Positions 9,599-18,798 of a stretch of DNA of 64,000 bases are shown piece after piece. The position numbers and the translations under genes were made by a program. The DNA comes from Rhizobium sp. 16-449-1b (GTDB lineage Bacteria; Pseudomonadota; Alphaproteobacteria; Rhizobiales; Rhizobiaceae). The notes below the pieces were generated by a model. That model was not told where the DNA came from and ran no database searches. It was given only the letters and a program-made list of their open reading frames with translations. The stretch is from contig NZ_JAGHMH010000028.1 in assembly GCF_017741935.1 (NCBI RefSeq), forward strand, positions 124,001 through 188,000. The letters run 5' to 3'. Numbering within the stretch: position 1 is the first letter of the stretch; each line of letters begins with the position of its first letter.

Positions 9599-10831
9599 TT
9601 ACTTGAACGCTTCGATCTCGCCAGCGGCCTTCTTGATGGCGTCAGCCGGTTCGGCCTTGCCTGTCACGACGGACTGGACCATTTCGATCATAGAGTTCTG
9701 GAAACCCTTGTAATCGGTGAAGAGCGGCTCGGGACCACCATAGGTGATGCCGTCGATGAACGGCTTCCACGACGGATCGGCCTTGACGAATTCGTCGACC
9801 TTCGCGGAAGGACGCATTGGTGTCAGGCCAGCGCCGCCCTGCAGTTCGTATTCAGGCTGGATGTCCGACGAGGTGATGTACTTGGCGAATTCGATCGCCT
9901 TGTCCTCGACACCAGACCCCTTGAAGATCGCCAGGCTGTCGGTGATGAGCAGCGTGCCCGGGCCCTTGGCGTCCGGTCCGAGCGGCAGCGTCGTCACACC
10001 CCAGTTGATCTTGGTGTCCTTGAGGCGGGCGGCAGCGCCGGAGCCAGCCTGGATCATGCCGACCTTGCCGTCGAGGAAGATCGCACGAACTTCGTTCTGC
10101 TCGTAAGCGGTCGGGCCTTCTTCGGAGTAAGGCGTGATGTCCTTGTAGGCCTGGAGAGCGGCGAGAACACCGGGGCTATCCAGCGTGACCTTGCCATCGG
10201 CGTCGATGACGGTCGCGTTGTTGGTGTAAACCCAATGCATGAACTGGTGCATCGTGTTGTCGAAGGTCTTGGCGGACAGGCCGTAGCCCGGGATGCCCGT
10301 CTTTTCCTTGATGGTCTTGGCGGCAGCGATTTCTTCAGCCCAGGTTGTCGGCGGCTTCTCGGGGTCGAGGCCAGCCTGCTTGAACAGATCCTTGTTCCAG
10401 TAGAGCGCCTTGGTGGAGAACGCGATCGGAACGCCCCACTGGTTGCCCTCGAAGGTGACAGTGTCGACGATATGAGGATAGTAGGCCTTCTTCTCGTCGT
10501 CGGTCATCGGAACCGGAACGATCAGGTCGTTCTGGGCGAATTCCTTGAGCGTGCGCGAGCCGACGTAAGCCATCGCGACCGGCGTGCCGGCGGCGGCGAG
10601 CGTGGTAGCCTTGTCCTGGCACTGAGCCCAGCCAACGACTTCAGGCGCAACCTTCCAGCCCGGATTCTTGCCTTCCCATTCCTTGATGTACTTCTCGTGG
10701 ATCGGGTCGATCTTGTCGCCGCAATAGATCCAGCTGATTTCCTTGTCGGCAGCTTCGGCCGTCATGGCGCCAAGCGCCGTCGAGCCGAGCAAGGCCAGTG
10801 CCATAAGGCTAGTTTTGAAAGCGATGCTCAC
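9599..10831 (-). CDS. ABC transporter periplasmic sugar-binding protein (CUT1)
   Basis: 410 residues. The signal peptide is about residues 1-27 (hydrophobic MALALLGSTALGAMTAEA). The mature protein has the family-1 extracellular solute-binding pattern: GVPIAFSTKALYWNKDLFKQAGLDPEKPPTTWAE, and AIFKGSGVEDKAIEFAKYI near the C-terminus. It captures a mono- or oligosaccharide in the periplasm for the permease pair at 10864-12602. The nearby GH20 locus and shared promoter motif suggest an amino-sugar oligosaccharide, but the ligand cannot be read directly. Confidence 0.92.
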   Translation of the reverse strand: MSIAFKTSLMALALLGSTALGAMTAEAADKEISWIYCGDKIDPIHEKYIKEWEGKNPGWKVAPEVVGWAQCQDKATTLAAAGTPVAMAYVGSRTLKEFAQNDLIVPVPMTDDEKKAYYPHIVDTVTFEGNQWGVPIAFSTKALYWNKDLFKQAGLDPEKPPTTWAEEIAAAKTIKEKTGIPGYGLSAKTFDNTMHQFMHWVYTNNATVIDADGKVTLDSPGVLAALQAYKDITPYSEEGPTAYEQNEVRAIFLDGKVGMIQAGSGAAARLKDTKINWGVTTLPLGPDAKGPGTLLITDSLAIFKGSGVEDKAIEFAKYITSSDIQPEYELQGGAGLTPMRPSAKVDEFVKADPSWKPFIDGITYGGPEPLFTDYKGFQNSMIEMVQSVVTGKAEPADAIKKAAGEIEAFK

Positions 10832-10863
10832 GTCAATACTCCCGTTAGTTAGCTGTTCACTTG

Positions 10864-11721
10864 TTATTGTTTTACCGCACCGGCAGTCAGACCGCCGACG
10901 AGATATCGTTGCAGGAAGAAGATGATGACCATCGCGGGCAGAATGCCGACGAAGGAGGCTGCCATCAACTCGTTCCAGATAACCTCCTGCTTACCGAAGT
11001 AAGCGAAGAGCCCCACCGGCAACGGCATGTATTCGGTCTTCGAGTTGAAGGTCAGCGCGAAGATGAATTGCTGCGCGTAGGCGCCGATGAAAGTGGTGAT
11101 GGCGACGACGATGATCCCCGGCATGGCAATCGGCAGGATCACGCGGCGCAACGTATAGAAATGACTGGCTCCATCCATGTAGGCGGCCTCGTTCAGCTCC
11201 TGCGGGATACGGATCATGTAGGTCCGCAGCAGCCAGATGGCCGAAGGAATGAGGAATGCCACGCCAGGCACGATCATCGCGAAATAGGTGTTGAGCACGC
11301 CGAGCGTGCGCATCAGCCGAAACAGCGGAATGAGCAACACGGCGCCAGAGAACATGTTGACAGTCAGGAACGCGCCAAGCAGCAGGCCCATGCCGCGAAA
11401 CTCGAACTTCGCGAAGGCGTAGGAGGCCGGGATGACCAGCGCCAACACGATCACGGTGACGATGATCGAGATGAAGAAGGAGTTGAAGATATAGCGTCCG
11501 AAGCCCGGAACGCTGATCCACATGGTGCGGTAGGCTTCGAACGAGCCGTTTTCCGGCCAGAAGCGGTACGGCGACGAAAACAGCTGGCTGAGCGGCTTCA
11601 GCGACACCAGGAAGCCTTCGACGAAGGGCGCCAGCACGAAGGTGAGGAACACCAGGACACCAAGGTAGATCAGCAGGATTTCCCACCAGCTGTAGCGATC
11701 GATCATGGCCGCGTTCTTCAT
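10864..11721 (-). CDS. Carbohydrate ABC transporter permease (MalG type)
   Basis: 285 residues with about six membrane segments. The EAA loop that contacts the ATPase is visible (ELNEAAYMDGASHFYTLRR). The C-terminus (RYLVGGLTAGAVKQ) is typical of MalG/UgpE-like permeases. The start overlaps the stop of the partner permease by 4 bp (ATGA), which implies translational coupling. Confidence 0.92.
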   Translation of the reverse strand: MKNAAMIDRYSWWEILLIYLGVLVFLTFVLAPFVEGFLVSLKPLSQLFSSPYRFWPENGSFEAYRTMWISVPGFGRYIFNSFFISIIVTVIVLALVIPASYAFAKFEFRGMGLLLGAFLTVNMFSGAVLLIPLFRLMRTLGVLNTYFAMIVPGVAFLIPSAIWLLRTYMIRIPQELNEAAYMDGASHFYTLRRVILPIAMPGIIVVAITTFIGAYAQQFIFALTFNSKTEYMPLPVGLFAYFGKQEVIWNELMAASFVGILPAMVIIFFLQRYLVGGLTAGAVKQ

Positions 11722-12602
11722 GCGCGCTTCTCCGGGTTGAGCCGACGGGTGACACGGAAATAGGCAAAGCAGAATGCCGAGAGGAAGATGCAGATCAGCA
11801 CCGCGCGGGCCGCACCCTCACCATATTTCTTCGAGCCGATGGCCGTCTGGTAGGTATCGATGATCATCGTCGTGGTCTGTCCGCTGGGGCCGCCCTGCGT
11901 CAGGATCCAGATGATATCGAAGGAGTTGAACGTGGCAATGAGCGATAGCATCGACATGGTGATGATCGACGGGACCATCAGCGGCAGGGTGATGCGGCGG
12001 AAGCGATAGAAACGCCCCGCGCCATCCGTCCAGGCCGCCTCATAGAGATCCTTCGGGATCGACTGGATGGCCGCCAGGAAATAGATGGTGACCATCGGCA
12101 CGCCGATCCACACGTCGGTGATGATCGTTGCCCAGAAAGCCGTGTTGCCATAGGCGAGGAAGGCCACCGGTCCGTCCACGAAGCCGATGCGCTGCAGCAT
12201 GCCCGAGATCATCCCGAACTGGCCGTTATACATCCAGCCCCACATGAAGATGCCGATCGCCATCGGCACCACCCATGGCGGCATGGTCAGCAAACGAAAC
12301 AGCGAGCGACCGGGGACCGCGCTGTTCAGCAGCGACGCGCCGAAGGTACCGATGATCATCTTCAGCGAGACCGAGAAGAAGGTCCAGATGAAGGTGCGGA
12401 CGATGACGTCTGCGAAGGTCGCGTTGAAGATCTTCTCATAGTTCGCCCAGCCCACCCAATTGGTCACTTTTCTGAGCGACGCATCGGTGAAGGACAGAAT
12501 GAACGTATCGACGAGCGGGTAAGCGACGATTACCGCGACATAGAGGACTGCCGGAAGGAGAAGGATCCAGGCGAAGATGAGGTTGCTTCTTTGAACGTTC
12601 AT
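11718..12602 (-). CDS. Carbohydrate ABC transporter permease (MalF/UgpA type)
   Basis: 294 residues from the ATG at 12602 (MNVQRSNLIFAWILLLPAV); upstream codons overlap the dehydrogenase gene and are not permease-like. About six membrane segments and the EAA loop (DLYEAAWTDGAGRFYRFRR) are visible. It forms the inner-membrane channel with the 10864-11721 product. It is 13 bp downstream of the Gfo/Idh/MocA gene, so one operon is likely. Confidence 0.92.
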   Translation of the reverse strand: MNVQRSNLIFAWILLLPAVLYVAVIVAYPLVDTFILSFTDASLRKVTNWVGWANYEKIFNATFADVIVRTFIWTFFSVSLKMIIGTFGASLLNSAVPGRSLFRLLTMPPWVVPMAIGIFMWGWMYNGQFGMISGMLQRIGFVDGPVAFLAYGNTAFWATIITDVWIGVPMVTIYFLAAIQSIPKDLYEAAWTDGAGRFYRFRRITLPLMVPSIITMSMLSLIATFNSFDIIWILTQGGPSGQTTTMIIDTYQTAIGSKKYGEGAARAVLICIFLSAFCFAYFRVTRRLNPEKRA

Positions 12603-12615
12603 CCTGCCGCCCTCC

Positions 12616-13773
12616 TCAAGCCGCTCTGGCGTGGAGCGCCTCGTCGAACTTGTCCCATACGGGACGCAGGTCGACAACCGTCTTCTTGATGCGGGCCTCG
12701 TCCATGGAGAGCGCCAGAATGCCGGCTTCAAGGGCATTCAGGGTCGAGACGGGCAGCACCGTGCCGGTGCGAACGCTGTCGAGGATGTCGACCGCCATCT
12801 GCTCGTCGGCACCATAGTGCTGCGAGAGTTCGGTAGCCGCATACTTGTTCTCGACGACCTTCTTGCCGGTCAGCTGCTCATGCACATCGAGATAGCCGCG
12901 CACGAAATCGCCCTCGGCCATCCCGCGCGAGCCCATGATCGCAAAGCGACGGAACTGGTCGGGAACGTTGAGGTTGGTGTGGAAGTTCATGCCCACGCCA
13001 TTGGCATATTCGACGATCGCAACCTGGTAGTCGATGATGTCGGCATCGCTGTCGAACACCTTGTCGGTGCCCTTCCAGCCGCTCGGCTTGCGATGGAACA
13101 GCTCGAGGTCGTTGATGCCTTCACGAGCGGGATCGTTTGCCGGCGTAAAGCTCTTGCGGCCGCCGAAGCTTGCGACCCGCTCGGGCCGCGCGCCGGCGAT
13201 GCCATTATAGAGGTCGAGATCGTGGCAGCACTTCTCCAGCATGAAACTGCCGGAATAACGCTCGTAGCGGCGCCAGTCGCGCATGAAGAATGCGCCGTGG
13301 TAGGGCTCGATGTGCTCGGACGCCTCGATCGAGACAATCAGACCGAGATTGCCGGCAGCCTGAACCGCCTGCAGATCGCGATAAAGCGGCGAATAGCGCA
13401 GCACCAGACCGACCATCAGCCGCTCGTGACCGAACTTGGCCATCAGCCGCGCGAGCTCGATGCTTTCGGCGATCGTGGTCACGATCGGCTTTTCGCAGAA
13501 CACCTTCAGACCAGCTTCAAGGCCGATGCGGATATGCTCGAGATGGAAGAGATTGGGCGAGCCGATCATCAGAAGATCGAGCTTTTCGTTGGCGATCAGC
13601 TCCTGCGGCGTGGCATAGGATTTGCCAACTGAGACGCCCTTTTCGACGAGACCCGGCAGGCCAGCGGGCTCGGGATCGACATAGCCGACGATCTCGAAGC
13701 TTTCATCAATCGACTTGAAGACGTAGCCCAGATAGCCGAGCCGGAAACCTAGCCCGATAATTCCCACTTTCAT
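12616..13773 (-). CDS. Gfo/Idh/MocA family oxidoreductase
   Basis: 385 residues from the ATG at 13773, giving the N-terminus MKVGIIGLGFRLGYLG with the Rossmann glycine motif. FCEKPIV carries the conserved Glu-Lys-Pro, and CCHDLDLYNG carries the conserved Asp/His region. These NAD(P)-dependent enzymes oxidise or reduce sugars, inositols and their amino derivatives. It is the first gene of the leftward importer operon, which suggests it acts on the imported sugar. Its upstream region holds two copies of an AT-rich motif and a separate long inverted repeat. Confidence 0.9.
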   Translation of the reverse strand: MKVGIIGLGFRLGYLGYVFKSIDESFEIVGYVDPEPAGLPGLVEKGVSVGKSYATPQELIANEKLDLLMIGSPNLFHLEHIRIGLEAGLKVFCEKPIVTTIAESIELARLMAKFGHERLMVGLVLRYSPLYRDLQAVQAAGNLGLIVSIEASEHIEPYHGAFFMRDWRRYERYSGSFMLEKCCHDLDLYNGIAGARPERVASFGGRKSFTPANDPAREGINDLELFHRKPSGWKGTDKVFDSDADIIDYQVAIVEYANGVGMNFHTNLNVPDQFRRFAIMGSRGMAEGDFVRGYLDVHEQLTGKKVVENKYAATELSQHYGADEQMAVDILDSVRTGTVLPVSTLNALEAGILALSMDEARIKKTVVDLRPVWDKFDEALHARAA

Positions 13774-13796
13774 GCTGCTCTCGTTCCCATTTACGT

Positions 13797-13884
13797 AATT
13801 TATTTTCGTCAAGTTGAGACAAAAATTCGATCTCGTCAACACGAAACACGGAAAAAGTTGGAACTGTGAAATTAATTTTCATGA
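13797..13884. promoter_or_regulatory. Two copies of the candidate RpiR-type motif
   Basis: aatttattttcgtcaa (13797-13812) and aaattaattttcatga (13869-13884) lie 24 and 96 bp upstream of the dehydrogenase start. Both match the motif at 4741-4755 closely. The second is centred on TGAAA-n5-TTTCA (13867-13881), a symmetric half-site arrangement. They may place the importer operon under the RpiR protein at 3451-4311. Confidence 0.42.
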
Positions 13885-13973
13885 CGCTTGTTTGACAGGC
13901 ATTTTGATTTTCATCGCGTATGCGCCTGCCGTCAGCCACAAGGCGGGACGACAGGATCGCCTGTACCCACATC

Positions 13974-13995
13974 ATCATGTGGGTAAGTGGCAAGA
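13974..13995. promoter_or_regulatory. Perfect 9-bp inverted repeat, probable operator
   Basis: TACCCACAT-catc-ATGTGGGTA, perfect arms with a 4-nt centre, in the 329-bp divergent gap between the dehydrogenase (start 13773) and lrp (start 14103). There is no T-run, so it is unlikely to be a terminator. An operator for the adjacent Lrp/AsnC regulator, possibly autoregulatory, is the simplest reading. The rest of the gap is AT-rich promoter-like DNA. Confidence 0.5.
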
Positions 13996-14102
13996 TGCGC
14001 GTGCCCATCTCGATCGAGCGCGGCGTGAGCATTGACACAAATCGCGTCGCCTCACACTATTTCGCGGAAACCATACCAACACTGATTGCCGGACCGTGTC
14101 AA

Positions 14103-14585
14103 ATGAACGATTCCACTGCAAAAATCGATGCGTTTGACATGAAGATCCTCAGCGCCATGCAGAATGATGCGACCCTGTCGCAGCGCGATCTGGCCGAAAA
14201 GATCGGCCTGTCCCAGAATGCCTGCTGGCGCCGGCTGCAGCGACTGCACTCCCTCGGCCTGATCCGGGGATCGCACAGCGATATCGACCTCAAGGCCCTT
14301 GGTTTCGATCTGACGGTCTTCGTCATGATCCGCACGCGCCATCATTCGAAGGAATGGAGCGAAGGTTTTCGGGCGCATGTCGAACGATTGCCCGAGGTGA
14401 TCGACTTCTATCGCATCGGCGGCGATTGGGATTATCTGATCAAGGTCGTGACGAAAGGCATGTCCGGCTACGATGCCTTCTATCAGAAGCTCATCACGAA
14501 TTTCGATCTCGCCACGGTGACGGGCTTTTTCTCGATGGAGGCGATCATCAACAATCGCCCGGTCGACCTGACGCGTTTGCGCTGA
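14103..14585 (+). CDS. Lrp/AsnC family transcriptional regulator
   Basis: 160 residues from the ATG at 14103 (MNDSTAKIDAFDMKILSAMQ); longer in-frame upstream sequence would run through the inverted repeat. The N-terminal winged helix (LSQRDLAEKIGLSQNACWRRLQRL) is followed by the RAM ligand-binding domain (about 70-150, with GDWDYLIKVV). These regulators sense amino acids or related metabolites as octamers. It is divergent from the importer operon and ends convergently with the MFS gene, with a hairpin between. Confidence 0.9.
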   Translation: MNDSTAKIDAFDMKILSAMQNDATLSQRDLAEKIGLSQNACWRRLQRLHSLGLIRGSHSDIDLKALGFDLTVFVMIRTRHHSKEWSEGFRAHVERLPEVIDFYRIGGDWDYLIKVVTKGMSGYDAFYQKLITNFDLATVTGFFSMEAIINNRPVDLTRLR

Positions 14586-14626
14586 CTAAAGAAGCGAGGA
14601 TGACCCCAGCTGTCGCGACAAACAGA

Positions 14627-14654
14627 AAGAAGGGGACCTCGCGGCCCCCTTCTT
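14627..14654. terminator. Hairpin terminator between lrp and MFS gene
   Basis: AAGAAGGGG and CCCCTTCTT arms (9 bp) with a 10-nt loop, in the 81-bp gap between convergent genes. A T-rich stretch (tctatttctt) follows on the plus strand. It can serve both directions. Confidence 0.7.
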
Positions 14655-14666
14655 CGGCTCTATTTC

Positions 14667-16265
14667 TTAAGCCATGCCTGGCTGGTTGATCGTCAGGAAG
14701 TGCCGGACGACGGGCTTTTCTGGCCCCGAGTGGTAGGCAAGCACCTTGCCCTGCAGGTCGGCGTCGGCGTTTGACACCCGCTTGTGCTGCCGAAGATGCT
14801 CCGCCCAGGATTCCACCATGAACCACTCGACGATCTTCTGCGGATCAGCGGAGTCTTCAGTCACACCCCAGCCATAGGCGCCATCGCGGCGGCGTTCCTG
14901 CGACATGTCGTTCAAGGCACGAAGGAAGGCCGAACGGTTGTGCTTTTCGACGTTGTATTCGATCAGGATCAGAACCGGTCCACGATCATGGGCGACAGGC
15001 TCGGCGACAAGCGGCTCCGGCCAGTGGCTGGACGGGACCAGGTCGGCATCGCCGGCAGGCAGCTTTACACGGTGCATGATGAGACCGGCGACGAGCAGAC
15101 CGGCGGCGCCGATCAAGAGGGCGCCAGGGACACCGACCGCTTCACCAACGGCACCCCAGCCGAGGCTGCCGGCCGTCATCGCGCCGTTGAAGACGGTGAG
15201 GTAGACAGCAAGACCGCGACCACGCACCCAGTTCGGAAGGACAGCCTGGGCCGCGCCATTGAGCGTCGTCAGAGCGGTGATCCATGCGCCGCCGAGGAAG
15301 AGGAGAGCGACGATGGCAACCAGCTTCGGCGGAGCGAGCGACAGGATACCCATGACGACCGCCGTGATGATGGCTGCACCGAGCAGTAGCCCATCGCCAT
15401 CAAAGCGTTGGCGCAGTTTCGGCATGACAAGCGCCCCACCGATCGCACCAGCGCCAACCGCGCCGAGCAGGATGCCGTAGAAGCTTGCATCACCACCGAG
15501 AAGCTGGCGGGCGACGAGCGGCAGGAGGGCCCAGACGGCGCTGGCGAAGGCGAAGAAGATCGCGGCACGCAGCAGCACGACATGCAGCGGGCGGCTGGCA
15601 CGAGTGTAGCGAAGGCCGGCCCGGAAGGCGCCGAAAAAATTCTCCTGCAGGGCATCGTTGGCGCTCTTGGCGCGGGGCCACCAGATCAGCGCTGCGATGA
15701 CGACCAGATAGCTGGCAACGTCAGCCCCGTAGGTAAGACCCGCCCCGAACGCGGCAAGCAGGATACCCCCCGCCGCCGGGCCGATGGAGCGGGCGATATT
15801 GATGCCGAGCGAGTTCAGCGCAACCGCGCTTTTCACATCCTCACGCTTGACGAGCTCAGGCACGATCGCCTGCCAGGTTGGCCCCATCAGTGCCGCGCCG
15901 ATGCCGCCGAGGAAGGTGAGACCGATGAGGGCGCTGACCGAGAGCATCCCCGTCTGCGCAAGAACCATCAGGCTAATGCTGACCGAGGCGAGCAGCAGCT
16001 GCACGGCAATCAGGAATTTGCGGCGGTCGAGAATGTCGGTCAACACGCCCGCCGGAATGGCGAGAAGGAAGATCGGCAGCGTGCCCGCCGCCTGAACCAT
16101 GGCGACAGCGGCCGGCGAGGCCGAGAGATCGGTCATCAACCACGAGCTCGCGACATCGCGCATGAAGCTGCCGGTATTGCCGAGAACGGTGGCCGCCCAG
16201 AGAACGGCGAAGACGGGTTGGGCGAGTGGAGCGAAGCTGCCCCCGGAGGATTTTGCGGTGCTCAT
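14667..16265 (-). CDS. MFS transporter of the MFS_3/EntS-like type
   Basis: 532 residues with about 11-12 membrane segments up to residue ~405, followed by a soluble tail of ~115 residues (VLILIEYNVEKHNRSAFLRAL...) that resembles a dimeric ferredoxin-like fold and is normal for this family. Related proteins export siderophores, antibiotics or other toxic small molecules. Its start overlaps the DoxX stop by 4 bp, so the two are coupled. The wider cluster suggests efflux of an aromatic or quinone-like compound; that is inference. Confidence 0.88.
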   Translation of the reverse strand: MSTAKSSGGSFAPLAQPVFAVLWAATVLGNTGSFMRDVASSWLMTDLSASPAAVAMVQAAGTLPIFLLAIPAGVLTDILDRRKFLIAVQLLLASVSISLMVLAQTGMLSVSALIGLTFLGGIGAALMGPTWQAIVPELVKREDVKSAVALNSLGINIARSIGPAAGGILLAAFGAGLTYGADVASYLVVIAALIWWPRAKSANDALQENFFGAFRAGLRYTRASRPLHVVLLRAAIFFAFASAVWALLPLVARQLLGGDASFYGILLGAVGAGAIGGALVMPKLRQRFDGDGLLLGAAIITAVVMGILSLAPPKLVAIVALLFLGGAWITALTTLNGAAQAVLPNWVRGRGLAVYLTVFNGAMTAGSLGWGAVGEAVGVPGALLIGAAGLLVAGLIMHRVKLPAGDADLVPSSHWPEPLVAEPVAHDRGPVLILIEYNVEKHNRSAFLRALNDMSQERRRDGAYGWGVTEDSADPQKIVEWFMVESWAEHLRQHKRVSNADADLQGKVLAYHSGPEKPVVRHFLTINQPGMA

Positions 16266-16699
16266 TGTTCAGCTCCCTTGGTGATGTCGAAGATGGTGAC
16301 GAGAACGAAGGCGCCTGCGAGGCCGAGATGTTCGAAGAAGGCGTTGGTCGCCATCATCCGCTCCATGCCGGCGGGCAGTTCCCAGAAACGAAGCGCGATG
16401 AAGGTCGCGAGAATAGTGAACCCGGCGAGCGCGAGAGCGCCCAGCCAGCGTAGCTTGCCCGACACCACCATGGCCGAGGCGGTCAGCTCGAAGGCGATGA
16501 CGATGACGGCGAAAACGGGCGCCTGGGAAAGGCCGAAATGCTCCATCTCGGCGATCGCGCCGCCGAAATCGAAAATCTTGGTGAGCGGGCCCTGGATATA
16601 GGCGGCGCACAGCGCGAGCAGCGCGGCGGTTCGCACGGCAGGTGCCGAAGCGACATCGGCCAGAAGCCGGCGCTGAGTTGAAGGAGAGTGGCTGGTCAT
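16262..16699 (-). CDS. DoxX family membrane protein
   Basis: 145 residues with four predicted membrane segments, the length and layout of DoxX/DoxD-type proteins. GGAGCAACG precedes the ATG. It overlaps the MFS gene by 4 bp. DoxX proteins are linked to thiol and redox stress in other bacteria, but the biochemical role is not settled. The AT-rich upstream region holds an inverted repeat (16809-16829) similar in half-site to one near lysR. Confidence 0.85.
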   Translation of the reverse strand: MTSHSPSTQRRLLADVASAPAVRTAALLALCAAYIQGPLTKIFDFGGAIAEMEHFGLSQAPVFAVIVIAFELTASAMVVSGKLRWLGALALAGFTILATFIALRFWELPAGMERMMATNAFFEHLGLAGAFVLVTIFDITKGAEQ

Positions 16700-16808
16700 C
16701 GTTGCTCCTGCGATCTTGGCCGGTCGGTTCGAGCGGCGCTGTGTTCGTCTGATGGAGCCATATTGACGGGAACCATTGCCGCCAACAATTGCATCAATAG
16801 TTTCGATT

Positions 16809-16829
16809 TAATTGCATTATCTGCAATTA
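16809..16829. promoter_or_regulatory. Inverted repeat upstream of doxX-MFS
   Basis: TAATTGCA-ttatc-TGCAATTA, perfect 8-bp arms, 110 bp upstream of the DoxX start in an AT-rich island. The half-site ATTGCA/TGCAAT recurs in the lysR-VOC gap (21087-21107). A LysR-type or other regulator site is possible. Confidence 0.4.
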
Positions 16830-16862
16830 TCCATGAGAGCTTTTTTACGCTTGCAAAACAGG

Positions 16863-16890
16863 CTTGGGCAGCGGTTTCCCGCTGCCCAAG
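16863..16890 (-). terminator. Terminator after the amidohydrolase gene
   Basis: Perfect 12-bp stem CTTGGGCAGCGG/CCGCTGCCCAAG with a 4-nt loop, 31 bp beyond the amidohydrolase stop on the minus strand and followed there by cctgttttgc. It separates this operon from doxX. Confidence 0.75.
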
Positions 16891-16920
16891 ATAATATGTC
16901 GTTCGGTTATCTCGTCAGCC

Positions 16921-18798
16921 TCAAACGGCCCAGCAGGAGCAACCGAGTGCGCCGAAGAAGCCCTTGAGATCCGCGATCGGAAGCTTCGAGGTCCAGGCGC
17001 CGGCATGGTCGTGGCCGTGGACGCCGCAGTCGCTGGCGCAGCCGCAGGTGGAGATGGCCGTGCGGCGCAGCGAGCGGACGCCGGCGCCGTCGGGCTCGCC
17101 CCAGGCAGCGTAGCCGCCGAACTTGCGCACCGGAGACCAGTCCGGCATGGCGGGCGGGATGTTGCTTTCGTCGTACTTGGCGAAGTCACCCGAGCCATAG
17201 ACGATCTTGCCGCCAACCATCGTCAGATCGGAGGTGAGGAACGAGATCTCGTCCTCGGCGCAGGCAAAGAAGTCCTTGCTCGGCACCACGAGATCGGCGA
17301 ACTGGCCCTTCTCGATCCGGCCCTTCTTGCCTTCTTCGTTGGAGAACCAGGTGACCTTTTCCGTCCACATGCGCAGCGCCGTCTCGCGGTCGAGGCAATT
17401 GGCGCGCGGATAGAGCTGCATGCCGCCGACCGTCTTGCCCGTTACCATCCAGGAGAGCGACACCCATGGATTATAGGAGGCGACCCGGGTGGCGTCGGTG
17501 CCGGCCGAGACGTTGACGCCCTTATCGAGCATCCGCTTGATCGGCGGCGTGGCTTCGGCGACGCCGTGGCCATAGCGCTCGACGAAATATTCGCCCTGAT
17601 AGGCCATGCGATGCTGCGTGGCGATGCCGCCGCCGAGCGCCGCGATGCGGTCGATCGAGCGCTCCGAGATGGTCTCGGCATGGTCGAAAAACCAGTTGAG
17701 TCCTTCCAGCGGAATGTCCTTGTTGACCTTCTCGAAGACATCAAGCGAACGCGAGATGGTTTCGTCATAGGTGGCGTGCATGCGCCACGGCCAGCGGTTT
17801 TCGGCGAGAACGCGCACGACTTCCTCGAGCTCGCCTTCCATCTCCGGCGCCATTTCCGGGCGCGGCTGGCGGAAGTCCTCGAAGTCGGCGGCGGAGAAGA
17901 CCAGCATCTCGCCGGCGCCGTTGTGGCGGAAGTAGTCGTTGCCCTGCTTGTATTTGACCGAGGACGTCCAGTTGAGGAAATCCTCTTTCTCGGCCTTCGG
18001 CTTCTGCGTGAAGAGGTTATAGGCAAGGCGGACGGTCAGCTGGTTTTCGTCGGAAAGCTTCTGGATGACCTCGTAGTCATCGGGATAGTTCTGGTTGCCG
18101 CCGCCGGCATCGATCACGCCGGTCACGCCGAGACGATTGAGCTCGCGCATGAAATGGCGGGTGGAATTGACCTGGTAGTCGAAGGGCAGCTTCGGGCCCT
18201 TGGCGAGCGTCGAGTAGAGGATGCCGGCGTTCGGCTTGGCAAGCAGCATACCGGTGGGGTTGCCGTTGGCGTCGCGGGTGATCTCGCCGCCGGGCGGGTT
18301 GGGCGTGTCGCGGGTGTAACCGACCGCTCTCAGAGCAGCGCCGTTCAAAAGCGCGCGGTCATAGAGATGGAGCAGGAAGACGGGGGTATCCGGCGCAACG
18401 GCATTGATCTCCTCGATCGTCGGCAGGCGCTTTTCGGCGAACTGGTGTTCGGTGAAGCCGCCGACGACGCGAACCCATTGCGGGGCCGGCGTGATCGCCA
18501 CCTGGCGCTTCAGCATGTCCATCGCATCCGCCAGCGAACGAACGCCGTCCCAGCGCAGTTCCATGTTGTAGTTCAGGCCGCCGCGCACGACGTGGGTGTG
18601 ATTGTCGATCAGGCCGGGCAGGACGCGCTTGCCCTTGAGGTCGACGATCTTGGTATCCGGGCCGGCGAGCGCCATGATCTCGGCGTCGGTGCCGACTTCA
18701 AGAAAGGCACCGTCCTTGATGGCGACGGCGCTGGCGGTTGGTTTGGTGCGATCGAGGGTGGTGATCAAACCGTGGTGGAGGATGAGGTCGGCGAACAT
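16921..18798 (-). CDS. YtcJ-like amidohydrolase family protein
   Basis: 625 residues from the ATG at 18798, which has TGGAG eight bases upstream; an in-frame ATG at 18819 is a weaker option. The metal-binding His-x-His (NHTHV, His67 and His69) sits after the N-terminal beta-sandwich. HATYDE and DHAETI further on fit the amidohydrolase_3 barrel. These enzymes hydrolyse N-acyl or formamide groups. The C-terminal ~40 residues are unusually rich in Cys and His (CGCASDCGVHGHDH, CSCW) and could bind a metal. It is in a leftward cluster with XapX, hydrolase and VOC genes. Confidence 0.85.
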   Translation of the reverse strand: MFADLILHHGLITTLDRTKPTASAVAIKDGAFLEVGTDAEIMALAGPDTKIVDLKGKRVLPGLIDNHTHVVRGGLNYNMELRWDGVRSLADAMDMLKRQVAITPAPQWVRVVGGFTEHQFAEKRLPTIEEINAVAPDTPVFLLHLYDRALLNGAALRAVGYTRDTPNPPGGEITRDANGNPTGMLLAKPNAGILYSTLAKGPKLPFDYQVNSTRHFMRELNRLGVTGVIDAGGGNQNYPDDYEVIQKLSDENQLTVRLAYNLFTQKPKAEKEDFLNWTSSVKYKQGNDYFRHNGAGEMLVFSAADFEDFRQPRPEMAPEMEGELEEVVRVLAENRWPWRMHATYDETISRSLDVFEKVNKDIPLEGLNWFFDHAETISERSIDRIAALGGGIATQHRMAYQGEYFVERYGHGVAEATPPIKRMLDKGVNVSAGTDATRVASYNPWVSLSWMVTGKTVGGMQLYPRANCLDRETALRMWTEKVTWFSNEEGKKGRIEKGQFADLVVPSKDFFACAEDEISFLTSDLTMVGGKIVYGSGDFAKYDESNIPPAMPDWSPVRKFGGYAAWGEPDGAGVRSLRRTAISTCGCASDCGVHGHDHAGAWTSKLPIADLKGFFGALGCSCWAV

